A stretch of 64,000 nucleotides of DNA from Chondrus crispus (GCF_000350225.1 NW_005179018.1:1-64000), one strand, 5' to 3'; counted from the stretch's first letter, positions 53,039-64,000 are shown. The notes: generated by a model from the sequence alone, not told the origin. Program-made: numbers and translations.

Positions 53039-54412
53039 TTACTCTCTTCTCACGCGCTTCGAGAGACCGCTTTTTGGAGGGGCTTTGCGGGTGCGCGTCG
53101 GACGACCAGAGCGACCTGCGCGAACAGGAGTGGTGCTTACAATTTTTCCTTGCAGATTCGTTGCCATTGACATACCTGTTCGTGTTGCAGGCACATTCGT
53201 AACGGCATTGGAAAGCGACGGCGTACGGCGGAGGTTTCCAGAACGACCATCACCTCTTCCCGAAGGCCCTTGCCAATATGCACCTGTGTCTACATGTCCA
53301 TTCTCTATGTCCGAAGCCCGCAGATTATCCAATTCAGCCTGAAGAGCGGCTATGCGACGCATACGCGACTCTATACCATTGCCACTTGCACTGACCGGTT
53401 CGTCTTCTCTCAAGATTGTCCTAGATGAAAATTCGGTATTCCTGTTTCGGTAGGGCTGATCTGTGCCTTCATCTTTAAAGCGAACTTGGCGTGTGCGAGC
53501 AAGACGAACTTCAACATTTGTTTGGATTTCATCTTCAGAATCGACAGGCAGACGCCCTTGCCCTGCCATTGCAGAATCCCACGGGGTACGTTCAGTCTCA
53601 TTTTCAATCCCCAAAGTAGGGTTATTACGCCTCGCGCTCGTCTCCAGTCGATATCCGGGTCCGTTTCGATGGACAGGATCCATGTCGGGAACGACATTGA
53701 CTGCAGGATGTTCAATCAATCCCCTCCTTCCCTCCATAACACGACCTGCATTTCCGTTTTCTTCATGAACAGGACCCGCAGAGCTCTGATCTGCTACCAC
53801 CATATCTCCATTATTGATAGCTTCTCCCTCTGTAAGAGCTGGGATACCGGTACCGAGACGTCGATTCTCGGCGGCTCAAGCTTTCCGATGCTCCCGGCTT
53901 GCAGTTTCCATTTTCAGTTCTAACAAAAGCTTTATCAACCAGTCATCCTCTCCTTGGGCAAATACAGCAAGAGCAGAGTTCTTGCCCAGTTCCTGAACCA
54001 CTTGATCCATTTTCTCCCACATCATGTTAGTGGCCTGGTGGTACGTCTTCTTCTTATACACATCCATCCCTTGCAACATTCTTCGCAAAGTAGTGTCCAC
54101 AATGCGATACGCTTGCTCGTTCCGGGCTCGGTCGTCGTCCTTGTCTTCAAATTCTAACATCTGTCTCCCAGGATTGTTCGGATATTGAGCGTTGTGGTTC
54201 TTGGTATACTGATTAGCGTATCGAGCCGGGTTACGACGCCTACTTCCATCACGTCTTGCATTTTCGTCAATCGAAAGCCCAACCATCTTCTTTTGGCGAA
54301 TAGGACGGGCGATCAGGGGGCGATTCATTTCCATTGCTGATGCGACTGGTCGACAACTCCAGGAAGAAACGACAGAGGGTGCGGTTGACGAATATTGTGC
54401 GGACCACCGCAA
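53039..54412 (-). CDS. Accessory protein of CACTA-like element, divergent from transposase
   Basis: One minus-strand register from ATG 54412 to a stop at 53039, about 457 codons, with a single in-frame TGA (53876-53878). The 24 codons after it are open and read as normal protein (AAENRRLGTGIPALTEGEA). The first part has Arg/Asn-rich sequence (RRRNPARYANQYTKN) and a predicted helical block (NEQAYRIVDTTLRRMLQGMD). The later part is charged, with a short coiled coil (RMRRIAALQAELDNLRASD) and a basic end (RPTRTRKAPPKSG). Its place next to TNP2 recalls the second, end-binding protein (TNPA) of plant EnSpm. That function is inference; no homology was established. The TGA fits CpG decay of an Arg CGA codon. 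Confidence 0.6.
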
Positions 54413-54698
54413 ATGAAAATGTAACCAGCAGTCCTGAAACGAATGCTTTATATTAATTTCTTGGAACGGGGTAATCTTTCGCTTCCGTGACGGGTACCAG
54501 AGAGTCGGAGAGAAGTCTCACCTCTTCTGCTCTTTGAAGTTCGCGAGACTACTACCACTCCCGCACGACGATCTCTAAACATCAAATCACTTTCAATATT
54601 TTTCGCGATGCTCGTTTACGCGGACCTCCCTTTCTCCTTGTGAAATCCAGGAACTAACCCAACTCGTTTACGTCGAAATACAACAGTCCTTTCTGATC
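54413..54698. promoter_or_regulatory. Divergent promoter region between accessory and transposase genes
   Basis: 286 bp between the two start codons, the only upstream region either gene can use. Contains TTTATATTAATT (54448-54459), a possible TATA-type element on either strand. Otherwise no motif is certain. Confidence 0.45.
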
Positions 54699-57600
54699 AT
54701 GGCTCTGGAACCTTTGGCGACAATCCGCCGGTACATATATCTTGCCGAGTATGGGTGCCAATGTCGTCCGCCAGGAAAACCAGTTTCAAAAAAGACAATG
54801 TTGCCGCACAAGAAAGAATTGAATACTGAGCGAAGGCTCAAAAATCCTCGTTTACTTCCCTCAGGACCAACGTTCTCAGAAGACGCTGCCGTTCAGCAGA
54901 GACGAAGGTTCAACGAATTACGAGAACAGGAAGGATCGGATGAAAGTGGGCAACTACGACAGTGTGGCGACTGCAATGCCTCCGCTGTCCCGGGTAACTC
55001 CTCCGAGGAGGCCTCCCTTGAACAGCCTAATAGTGCCCTACGACATGCATCGCAATCACGTGTACTGACAGCTCTGCTGAGAACGACTTCCAGTGATGAC
55101 TTAATTAGCAGCGATGCGGAGCCCGTGAATGAAGACCACAATGCAGAAGATGACGAGGTATGTCTGGACCCCGGCCCGTCGTCGTGTAGCAGTCGCTCAT
55201 ATGAAAGTGTTTCAGATCCAGTTGTAGCTGAAGATTCACCGCCTCTATCGCAGCATTCTGATAGCAGTGCGGAAAACGATGAGCCATCTCTGGGCGAGAA
55301 CAACACAAGAAATGGACGGTTTTTACAAACTGTGCGAGGGATGGTAGAAGATATGAATCAATCAGGATCGAATGAGTTTGATACATCAAGCAGCTCTTCT
55401 TCTGAGGATGTCTTGGCCACCTCAGGTACCGGCGGAATACCAGATCCTTCCTCCTCTTCTCTGCCGTTCGGGAGCTCCCCGTCCTTTCAACGTTCTGCCT
55501 ACGATCGCTTCTTGTCTTTCTGTCGTAATCAAAGGGACCTGTTTAAGCTATGTGTGGACTTCTCTGTGAAAGGTACAGTAATGAAACGCGTATGCAAAAT
55601 CATCTCCAAGTTGCAGAAGAAGCTAACAGGGAACACTATGATGCAGTACAAAGGTTGGAAGTCTGCCCCCGCAATCTTGTGAAATACTCCGGTCTCAACA
55701 CTGTTAAGTACCTCTGCTGCAGAGGACATATGCTCTTCCGGGGTGTAACAGATCTACAGGCAAATGTTCAATGCGGAGTGTGCACAGACAATCGCACCGA
55801 ACCGGATATATGCACATTTGAGGCTCTACCAATATTGTCCAGGCTCAAGGCATGGGTCTCTGATGAGGAAAGCTGCAAAAAGTTGTATAGATATCGCCAC
55901 GAGAACTGCTTTGACGAATCGAACACCCCGTCCAGTTTCTTTGCTGACTACTTTGACGGTTCAATGTACAGGGATATCGTAAGGGAGTACGGCGGCGAAG
56001 AAGCTGTCAAGTGGGATTTGTTTCTTTCAGTTTCATGCGATGGCTTTCAGACTTTCGCCAATAACCGTTACGATTGTTGGGCGATAACAGCCCTCAATCT
56101 TAATCTTCCTTCAAGCCAACGGTTTTTTTGCGTAATATACTTCCACTCGGCTTTGTTAAGGGCCCTAATGAACCACGAAAACTTGACACATTCCTATATC
56201 CCATCATTGACGAAGTCAACGAAATCAAAAAAGCAAGGGGTGTATCGCTCCAGTTCCATGATGGCGTGACTAGGAATGTCCGTGTGCATATATTGGATTT
56301 TACTGGAGACATACCAGCTGTGGCGAAAGTATCGGGGACTGTTGGGCCAAACGGGAAGTCACCGTGTCGCTTTTGTGAGTTTCATGGCATTCATCGTCAG
56401 AACTCCGGACACTACTACTTCCCATCCAAACTACGAAAAACGGTGGATGGCCGAATGCGAATAGTACGCTACTACAATATGGAGGCTCCAGCGTTACGAG
56501 ATCCTGGAAGAATTGACATCACATTCCGGGAACTTTCGACAAACTTAAAGATATCAGAACGCAATGCGATGGTTACAGATCGGGGGATTACGGGCCGTAC
56601 AGCAATATTCGACCTTGACACTATTATCCCGTACAAATCATTTCCCATTGACATGATGCATGAGACCATGAACCTCGTTCGGGATTTTATGAAGATATGG
56701 AAGGGGAAAAACGTACACCTGGCACGGGCTGGCGGACAACAGGACTATCTCATTTCGGAGGCGTCTTGGAAACAAATAGATGAAGAACTTTTGTATATAG
56801 GAAGCAATGTCCCTGAAGCTGTGTTTGGTTCAAAGCCGCGAAGTAGCTCGGCATCAGGGACTTGGAAGGCAGCGGAATGTAAGCAGTTCCTTTTGCATTA
56901 TGCCCTTATTGCACTCGACGGCCATATACCCCACAAGTTCCTCAAAGGTCTGAAGTATTTATCAGATCTCGGGGACTTAAGTTCTCGGCCGAGTCTCACT
57001 GATGAACAGGTTACAGAAATGGGATTGCTTGCACGTATGTTTATTACACACATGGAACGTGATTATTGCCAGTACAACGAGAATCGTGTTGGCATCTGCA
57101 AGTTTATTCTACACCAGCTCATCCATCTTGAGGAAAACGTGCGCATCTGGGGACCTCCTGTAAACTAAGCACAATGGTGGGTCGAACGTTTCATTGGATG
57201 GGTAAAAAACCGTTTGAACGCTCGCAGTTTGCCGGCTGAAGCGTTGACGGAGAACTGCAAGCTCACGGAAACCTACAAGCTGGTGTTCAAGGAAAACTTC
57301 TCAACGGGAGGTGCCGGAGTTTCGAGGTCGGACGAAGAGAATGAGATCGAATCGCCTTCAAGTTGCATCCTCCAGCACCAAACGAAGCCGGTCAGCATTT
57401 CGGACCTCTCCATCGGTAACCGCAGCCTGCGATCGCTTTTAGTCGACTATATTATGCGATCTGAGGATCTATCGTCTGCAGATGCAAACGACTGTCCTCA
57501 GGACGCAACGGCCGAATGTTTCAAGAAGATGAATGTGGCTACTGGGGAATCGCATCGAAAAGTCGGATCGTGGGATATGCGCAGTACCAAGAAGGGAGCT

Positions 57601-58017
57601 CGGGCAGATTATTACATCTCTGCCGAGTTTGATCGGAACGAAGGCAGCAATTATAGCCATGTCTACTATGGGCGCGTACGTCGTATTTTGAGATACAAGT
57701 TTCACATTGGCACGCAACCGCCGCAAATACGAGAACTCTTTCTGGCCGACTGGGCACAGCATCTTCAACGCACGCCGCTAGATCAGATCTACCCACCAAC
57801 GCAGAACGTGTTCCAGTCTCCAACAGTTGAAGATGCCTCAGTTCTGCTGAACTTGATCGGAATTGTGAAGCACCGTTATTTCCCGAACGCAATTGGAAGT
57901 CGCCTACGCGGCAAGAAAACGTTTTTCGTCGATCCGGCTCGTTCGGTCTATGCATTGTTGGAAAATGGAACCACGTCTCCGGACGGCGTCGATCGAAGAC
58001 TTTTGATTTCAACGTAG
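54699..58017 (+). CDS. TNP2-type (EnSpm/CACTA) transposase, broken
   Basis: The first ~270 codons are acidic and Ser-rich. Then come a cysteine pair region (LCCRGHMLF...QCGVC, about 55715-55790); the family's DGF motif, SVSCDGFQTF with CWAITALNLNLP (56025-56115); a GP motif KGPNEP; GDIPAVAKVSG with CRFCEF (56310-56385); the catalytic-type FPIDMMHETMNLV (56641-56680); and WWVERFIGWVKN (57175-57210). This is the Transposase_21/TNP2 order. A 44-base GTACAG...TTGCAG intron at 55574-55617 would join the first two frames exactly. A one-base frameshift in a T-run near 56123 and an in-frame TAA at 57166-57168 remain, so this copy is probably inactive. The protein would cut at the CCCTA ends. Confidence 0.88.
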
Positions 58018-58569
58018 TGGTGGGGAAGGAGATGAAAAGCGAGAAGGACGACGAAACAATTGTTGATGCCGTGATGATATCGGATCTGCGCGGTGTAATG
58101 CGGTAGTGTTGCGCTTATCGGATCACGTCTGGTAAATATTTATCAGAAATCCAGTTTGGTATCACAAGATTTAATCTATTTCGACCACCGCCGTCGACGG
58201 CGGTGGAGCGGCCGCGCTAGGATTTGTACGTTCCACGTGTCTCTCTCGTTACAGGCAACCATGATTCCACCTGTCCATTTCTCTGGCGCTTGTTTGAGCC
58301 ACTTGGCGACATTGTTTGCCAATTAAAGAGCCCTATGCGCGTAAGGGCAATGCAATGTTCGAGGCCCGTATAGTAGGGGACAAAACACAGTATTTGCATT
58401 ACAAGTGGACATGAATTGGAATACACCGACCACTATTTGGACATTAATTGCTTGCACCGTGGCGGTAGTGGGGTAGGTTTGGCAATAAGCATTACTCTGT
58501 CAGTACTTGTCCATAAACTGTCCACCTGTGGGATAAGCACGCACCCAAGTGCTTTCCACTAACTGCCAC
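58018..58569. repeat. Right subterminal zone of CACTA-like element
   Basis: Contains repeated GTCCA/TGGAC motifs (58252-58280, 58405-58440, 58505-58530), inverted relative to those at the left end. Also carries the palindrome at 58185-58206. No gene. Confidence 0.7.
58185..58206. repeat. 22-bp perfect palindrome
   Basis: Each half reads CCACCGCCGTC and the two halves pair without a loop (centre GTCGAC). It lies ~380 bp inside the right end of the CACTA-like element and ~170 bp after the transposase stop, so it could be a terminator, an end-binding site or a replication-stall hairpin. Confidence 0.9.
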
Positions 58570-58586
58570 TTTGTCTACTAGGGCCA

Positions 58587-58945
58587 AGGTGGCTACGGAG
58601 CGTGCAGATCGAGCTGCGAGTACAGTAGAAGACTTGCGTACTTCTCTTCGTGAAGTTCGCGCAGAGCGCGATCGTTATCGTCAGTCACATGACACCCTCT
58701 GGCGTTCCCAAGGGTATGGAAATGCTCGTCATGGACACGACTCGTTAGTTGGTTCGAGCGCCACGAATGCGCGCGCGCCCGTTCCGAGTATTCCGGATCT
58801 TTATTCTTCGGCTCCGCGTGATAGATACGAGACGGCGTATCGCGCACCGATGCGAGATATTGAGGGCGGTCCCCTTCGTGTTTCATCGGGAGACGAGGAT
58901 GCGTATTACCGAGACCGAACTGCAGGTCACTATGCCCGTCGTTAA
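58587..58945 (+). pseudogene. Unrecognised split gene, 3' part
   Basis: Continues the gene of 44752-46627 after the CACTA insertion. Starts directly after the CCA duplication with a coiled-coil segment (ERADRAASTVEDLRTSL) and an Arg/Tyr/Asp-rich tail (YYRDRTAGHYARR), then a stop. With the transposon and one CCA discounted, the two sides are in register, which supports both the boundary and the shared identity. Confidence 0.65.
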
Positions 58946-59075
58946 TTCGTCGTTGGAACTTGTTTCATTGTGCCCGGTGGCACTCGTGCATGGCCCTTCG
59001 GGTCTTGTGTGGCAGAATATGATGCATTGCTAAAGCGCGTGTTGGCTTAACTAACACCATTCTGGTTAGTCTTAC

Positions 59076-59081
59076 AATAAA
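59076..59081 (+). terminator. Polyadenylation signal AATAAA
   Basis: Canonical hexamer 131 bases after the stop of the split gene, followed by a T/G-rich stretch (TTGTTCTTTCG, TGTTGTTATT), as expected for a eukaryotic 3' end. Confidence 0.6.
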
Positions 59082-59266
59082 ACAAATTGTTCTTTCGACA
59101 TCGTGTTGTTATTCGACCAACCCTGAATTAATTGTTCATCGCGCGTGGACCGTGCCACCTCGAAGAGCTTGAAACTCTCGAACGTTGCTACTGCAGCGTG
59201 CAGTTCTGGGCCCCCTCCTCAAGCGTGAGGTCCCAGTCACGCCAATCGTGACCGTGTCTTTTGGCT

Positions 59267-62200
59267 TTAAGGGGTTCGCGTATTGCGATGGAGTCGTTGT
59301 CGATAACGACTGACGAGTTCTTCGGGGACATGGGTACGTTTAGTCCATGTGGGTTCTGCGTATCCAGTCCATTTGACGAGAAATTCCACATTTCCGTCTC
59401 GAGTACGGTGGTCCAGGAGGCGATCCACCGTATACGTAGGTCCTTCGTGAACCTTCTGAGCAAAGTCGGCGGCAGATGCGTGAGGCACTTCGTTTGATCC
59501 TGGAGGATGTGCCTCCGCATTCGAATTTTCCGCCGTAGGGTCTGTCGCTGATTCGGCAGCGTTTGTACGAGCGCCTATCGGGGACTGCGAAAAGACGCAT
59601 CTGTCCGCGGAGACACGTTCAGTTACACCGTTCCGATCGATTGTCAGAGTCCGTTTGTCCTGTCGCAGGACCTTGTACGGCCCTTCGGCAGGGGACTGCA
59701 GCTTGCCGGGTTTTGTCGCCCCGTCCGTAGAGTCTAGGAAGATAAAATCTCCAGCTCTTATCCTTGACTTGACGCAGCGTACTCGCTTGTCAAAGTCTCG
59801 TTTATAACGCGCTTGCGTTCGTTGCAGGCTTTTGTATGCCTTTTGGATAGACACGTCCAAACGTTTTCTGAAATCGTCGCGAGCGGTCGCGTCCGGCGTA
59901 GAACGTCGTCGCACAGAGTGATGCAAAGAGAACTCTGGCAGAGGTCGCGTTAACACTAAATCGAAAGGGGTTGTCCTTGGAGATCTGTGCAGGTGACAGT
60001 TGTAAGCGTACGTTAACGCTCCGGCGTAAACATCCCAGTCATTCTGGTGCTCGTTCACATTCGCGTGTGGGTCGCAGCGATCGCGGCAAGAATCGGTCTG
60101 TCCGTTTGTTTGTGGATGGTAAGCTGAGGTAAAGAGGTTTGTTACCCCAAGAACTTCACAAACGGACCGGAAGAATCGGGCAGAGAATTGCGGACCGTTG
60201 TCCGACAGTAGTGTTTTTGGCACTCCGTATTTGAATACCCAGGCCTCGCAAAAGGCAACGGCCACGACATAGGCGGTGACGCTTCGTAACGCAACGACCT
60301 GCGTAAGTTTCGTGAAACGATCCGTAATCACAAGAAGGTATTTACGTCCCTTCTTGGATTTCGGTAGAGGTCCAAGTATATCAATACCGATGGACTCTAG
60401 CGGTGCCGTTGCCGGAAACAGCTTGAGGCGGTTGAGCCTCTTACGTAACCGAACGCGGTTCTTCGCGCAATGTCGACAGTTCCGTACTGTCGCCGCGACG
60501 TCTACAGCCATGTGTGGCCAGTAGTACGTTCGTCTTAGGATGTAGTACATCCTGTTCTGTCCTGGATGTCCTGCGACAACGGGGTCGTGCGTTAGCGATA
60601 AGATCCGAGCTCTTAACGTGTTAGGTACAACGATTTGCACGATATCACGTTCGTACGGGTGCTTGCGCTTGAGCAGCCCGTCTGTATCATCGAAAAAGTG
60701 CAAGTCGCGTTTTCTGTCCTGTCGAGACAGAACCGTCTGACAAAAGTCATCAGCTCGTTGTTCTTCAGCCAGCTCGTCGAAGGAGAGAGGAGCGGGCAGT
60801 GCATCGTTTGGGCGGTTGTTGGACAGCGCCTCCTGGTTGTCAGGAAGGCCGAAGTCATCGAGTTCTACGTGGTCCATCTCGTCGGACTCGTCGTCCCCGT
60901 GCGGCCAAACGACTGGTTCCGTAGCGTCACCGGGAGCTCCGTTCGTAGAGAGTGCTCCAGTGCGCGTCGTAACGAAAACCGTTTCCGTTTCGTGATGACA
61001 CTTCGGAGTGCATCGATGCTCCGTTAATTCATTCGAAACATCCTGAACCGTCGTCAAAAGGGAGACGTCAATGTCGAAGGTCTGTACTTCGTCGTCAATC
61101 TCGGGTTGGTTTCCCCTATTTGGGGCAACCAATCGTGAGAGCGCGTCCGGAACTTGGTGCCCTCGTCCCGGGCGATATTCGATCGTGAAGTCGAATTCAG
61201 CTAGGCGAAGTATCCATCTTGTTAGTCTCCCGGAGGACTCCGTTAACGTCATGAGCCATCGTAGGGCGCATGATCGGTTCGAACCGTAAAGTGCGTACCT
61301 TCGATATACGGCCGCAACGATGTGATTGCCCACACAACAGCGTAACATTTGCGCTCGGTAGCGGAATAGTTTCGTTCGCTTTCGTTAAGGGCATAAGACC
61401 AGTAGCCGACTGGATGCCAACTACCAGGATCGTCCTGTTGTTGTAGAAGCGTACAGCCGAGCTGGTAAGCGGAGGCATCAGTATCGATGACGTATGGCTT
61501 ACCCAACAGTGGCAAAGCCAACACGGGGGGCGAGACCATTCTATTTTTCAGCTCTTCGAATGCCTTCACTTGGGCATCTGTTGGGCTATCCCAATCCACG
61601 TCTGCGTTCTTACGCGTCCTTTCCGTCAAAGGTTTTGCAACTTTCGAAAATCCCTGAACGAAACGTCGATACACGTTGCAGGCTCCCAAGAAGGAACGGA
61701 CCTGAGTGAGGGTTCGAGGGAACTCAGCAGACGCGAATGCAGACGCCGCATCCTCGGCGACTTGTAGCTTACCAGGAGTTATAACGTGCCCGAGGTATCG
61801 TACCTTACGTTGGAAGAAGGCGCACTTCTTTAGCTTCAGCGAGATTCCCGCTGATCGTAGCAGCGAAAGGACGGTATCGAGGTGCTGTACGTGCTGTTCC
61901 ATGGTACGAGAGAACACGATTACATCGTCAAGGTAAACGAGGCAAATTTGCCAACGTACGCCAGACAGTATGATGTCTAGCGCTCTCTGAAACGTCGCCG
62001 GGGCGTTCCGTAGGCCGAAAGGAATCCGTAAATATCGGAACGTACCGAGATAGCTCGTAAACGTAGTCTTGTCACGATCTTCTGGAGCAACCGGGATTTG
62101 CCAATATCCCGAGTTGCAGTCCAATGTGGAAAAGATCTTAGCGTCTCCAAGGGAGTCGATACAATCGTCCATGCGCGGTAGGGGATAAGCGTCCCCTAAC

Positions 62201-63651
62201 GTTTTCGTGTTCAGGCGTCTGTAGTCGACGCAGAAACGAAGTGACCCGTCCTTCTTTGGGACGAGCACTACGGGAGAAGCCCACTCAGAGGTCGCGGGTT
62301 CGATAACCCCAGCACTGAGCATCTTCTCAATTTCTTCTGCGACTTTCGTACGCATCGCAGGTCCTTGGCGATACGGCATTGAACGTAGGGGTTTCGTACC
62401 CTTCTCGAGATCAATGCGATGTTCTGTCGCCGAGATGGTACCAAGATTGCCATCCCACATCGACGAGTGCTTCCGTAGCACAGCCATAATTTCGGCTCGT
62501 AAGGGTTCGTCCGTAATGTGGATGGGACTAACCTGAGATTCCCAGTCTTCTGGAACCTTCTCCTTCGTAGAACAGCTATGTTCTTCCGCACGGTCCGATG
62601 CCCCTTCGTAGTTCGTCCTCTCATTACTTGAGATTGTCTCTGGGATTGCCGAGATATTGAGAACTCGGCCCATTTCCTCAGCGACTGGTCGATCTGGCGT
62701 AAGGATAGCGACAGGGTTGCGCTTCGCATACCCAATGATGGTATTCTTAGGAAGCCTCCGTGGCTTTCGGGAGAAGTTCGCAACGATGACTTCAAACGGA
62801 CGGTTGGGAAGTACATCCGCCACCCCGTCCGTTGGTCGTACACCATGACGGTGTTGCAAGGAAGGCTTAGGGTCAAGAAATACAAGTCCTAAACCCTTCG
62901 TAGTGACCGGCACTCCGAGTTGTGACATAGCCGGGATCGAAATCCATTTGGCCAGACGGATGGGTTGGGCGTCAGTTTCACGACCGTTGTCGTTCCGTGT
63001 ACGTCGCGATGGCTTGGTACTCGTGTCGCCGTTAGTAGAAGCGACGCCTTTTGCGTCTATAATGGCGACGCCGCTTCCACGACGTAATTCAAGGCATTGC
63101 TTGTCGATGTCAATTCGTTTGACGTGCGCGTCAATGAAAGACGTCCTTAGGAGGACTTCTACAGCGAGAGAATCGGCTACCACGAAGGGTAGTCGATACG
63201 TGACGTTACCGAATCGTACAGCGAGACGGACGACTGCGGTAAGCTTCAGCGGGCTTGAATCTGCTCCTGCCAATCTTGGCAACGAGGCGTTCGGTATTTG
63301 ATACGTTCGCCAGTTCGGAGGGAGACAGTCCCTACGCACGGGATTGTATCCTGAACAGGTATCAACCGCAATTCGATACGGCTTTAAGGCGTTGGTGGCG
63401 GTACCAATCGAACCGTAGACGGTATACAGCTTCGAGGAAAGCAAGCACACCACCCCGTCTACGACTCGGGGATCCCCCTTCGCGAGATAATCACCTGGAC
63501 GAGGACGTTTTCGTCTGGTTTTTCCTTTCTCTTGGCGCCTTGCCGCTCTTGATCTCCGACGAGGTTGTTTGTTTATGACAGAATCCGTTTGCGCCCTGGC
63601 GCAATCTTTGGAAGGACCTGGTTCGCCAGGGCGTAGAGTTCCATCGGTCAC
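59267..63651 (-). pseudogene. Element D pol (PR-RT-RH-IN-chromodomain), broken
   Basis: Parts seen in order from the right: a basic N-terminal stretch; protease with the same DTCSG loop as A; RT with YPLPRMDDCID and YLDDVIVF; RNase H; integrase zinc finger and core (SDNGPQFSARF, TDRFTKLTQVV); and a chromodomain near the end (DRLLDHRTRDGNVEFLVKW). The order and nearly every block match element A. The frame is broken about twice. Confidence 0.92.
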
Positions 63652-63833
63652 GAGGTATCCCTCGTCGGGTTACACGGCGGCTAGCGGCGCAGAGTTATCA
63701 GGGTTGACATCGCGGGAACTCTGAACGGCTTTGCCTCCCTGCTCGTCGGGCTTTTCGTGCTGCCCGTCGTCTTGGCGCACGTTTGGAGATAAGGAAACAG
63801 GTGAATCTTGCAACGTTGCAAACGAGACCACCT

Positions 63834-64000
63834 TTACTCTTTTCCCGAAGAACTACTCTCATCGGAGGTATCTGGGCGACTTGAGGTATTCCTATTCGGG
63901 GGATTCTCTTGTTCCGCTCGTGCGGTGTCGAACCGTTCTCCGTCCAAACGCGCCACGTCGGCTGGCACGAGCATTACCGGTTCTTCATTCGCGCGTGTCG
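63834..64000 (-). CDS. Element D gag, C-terminal end (partial)
   Basis: 55 codons open to the window edge, ending in a Ser/Asp-rich tail (RPDTSDESSSSGKE). The gag of element A ends in a similar tail (STDSSGSSKNR) at the same place relative to pol. The rest lies outside the window. Confidence 0.6.
   Translation of the reverse strand, partial: TRANEEPVMLVPADVARLDGERFDTARAEQENPPNRNTSSRPDTSDESSSSGKE

Larger units (their letters stand above)
46628..58583 (+). mobile_element. CACTA/EnSpm-like DNA transposon, 11,956 bp, with cargo
   Basis: Bounded by a perfect 14-bp inverted repeat, CCCTAGTAGACAAA at the left and TTTGTCTACTAGGG at the right (58570-58583). CCA is duplicated on both sides (46625-46627 and 58584-58586). 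A 3-bp duplication is the EnSpm/CACTA rule. Subterminal zones carry repeated TGGACA/TGTCCA motifs, also typical. A TNP2-type transposase gene lies in the right third, with a divergent accessory gene next to it. The left half holds host-like gene fragments and a nested inverted-repeat element. The ends begin CCCTA rather than CACTA. The transposase is broken in this copy, but the perfect ends imply movement not very long ago, perhaps driven from elsewhere. Confidence 0.92.
59207..64000 (-). mobile_element. Element D: broken Ty3/gypsy chromodomain element (runs off window)
   Basis: Minus-strand element related to A: polypurine-like tract at 59207-59220, pol at 59267-63651 and the end of gag from 63834. 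Protein similarity to A is high along RT (for example RWQICLVYLDDVIVFSRT shared), but DNA and spacing differ. No left LTR was recognised beyond the purine tract. The element has about two breaks within view and is older than A. The rest of gag and its LTR lie right of the window. Confidence 0.88.

Overview
This window is nuclear DNA of a eukaryote, made almost entirely of mobile elements nested in one another and in decayed genes. There are no bacterial operons or ribosome binding sites. The element set (chromodomain Ty3/gypsy elements, piggyBac, Mutator-like, CACTA/EnSpm), sparse and very short candidate introns, and GC-rich proline/alanine-rich host-like genes would suit an alga such as a red alga. 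That is inference; no host marker gene settles it.

Layout. 1-11818: a young, whole-looking Ty3/gypsy element on the minus strand (element A: LTR, 3.5-kb non-coding extension with a hairpin array, pol, gag, PBS, LTR). It sits in an older unrecognised coding stretch (11819-12996). 13108-16734: an LTR-like segment and a broken plus-strand gypsy pol (element B). 18314-23485: a complete-ended piggyBac element with TTAA duplications and CCC-starting inverted repeats. 26050-31813: a minus-strand LTR element with gag and protease parts only and three related LTRs (element C). 32779-34827: a broken Mutator-like transposase. 35068-35179: a dense palindrome cluster. 36466-42366: three unrecognised, decayed coding regions. 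43982-44260: a lone LTR with an adjoining purine tract (element E).

44752-58945: an unrecognised gene split by an 11,956-bp CACTA/EnSpm-like transposon (46628-58583) with 14-bp perfect inverted repeats and a 3-bp CCA target duplication. The transposon carries a TNP2-type transposase and a divergent accessory gene. Its left half holds what look like captured host gene pieces: an ankyrin gene with introns, an aminoglycoside-phosphotransferase-like kinase pseudogene, and a GC-rich membrane-anchored protein. A second 1.2-kb inverted-repeat element is nested inside it. 59207-64000: a second, broken gypsy element (element D) related to A, running off the right edge.

The most interesting candidates are the cargo-bearing CACTA element, the ~58-bp hairpin array inside element A, and the three-arm palindrome cluster near 35.1 kb. 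All protein-family names come from motifs read by eye; no database search was possible.
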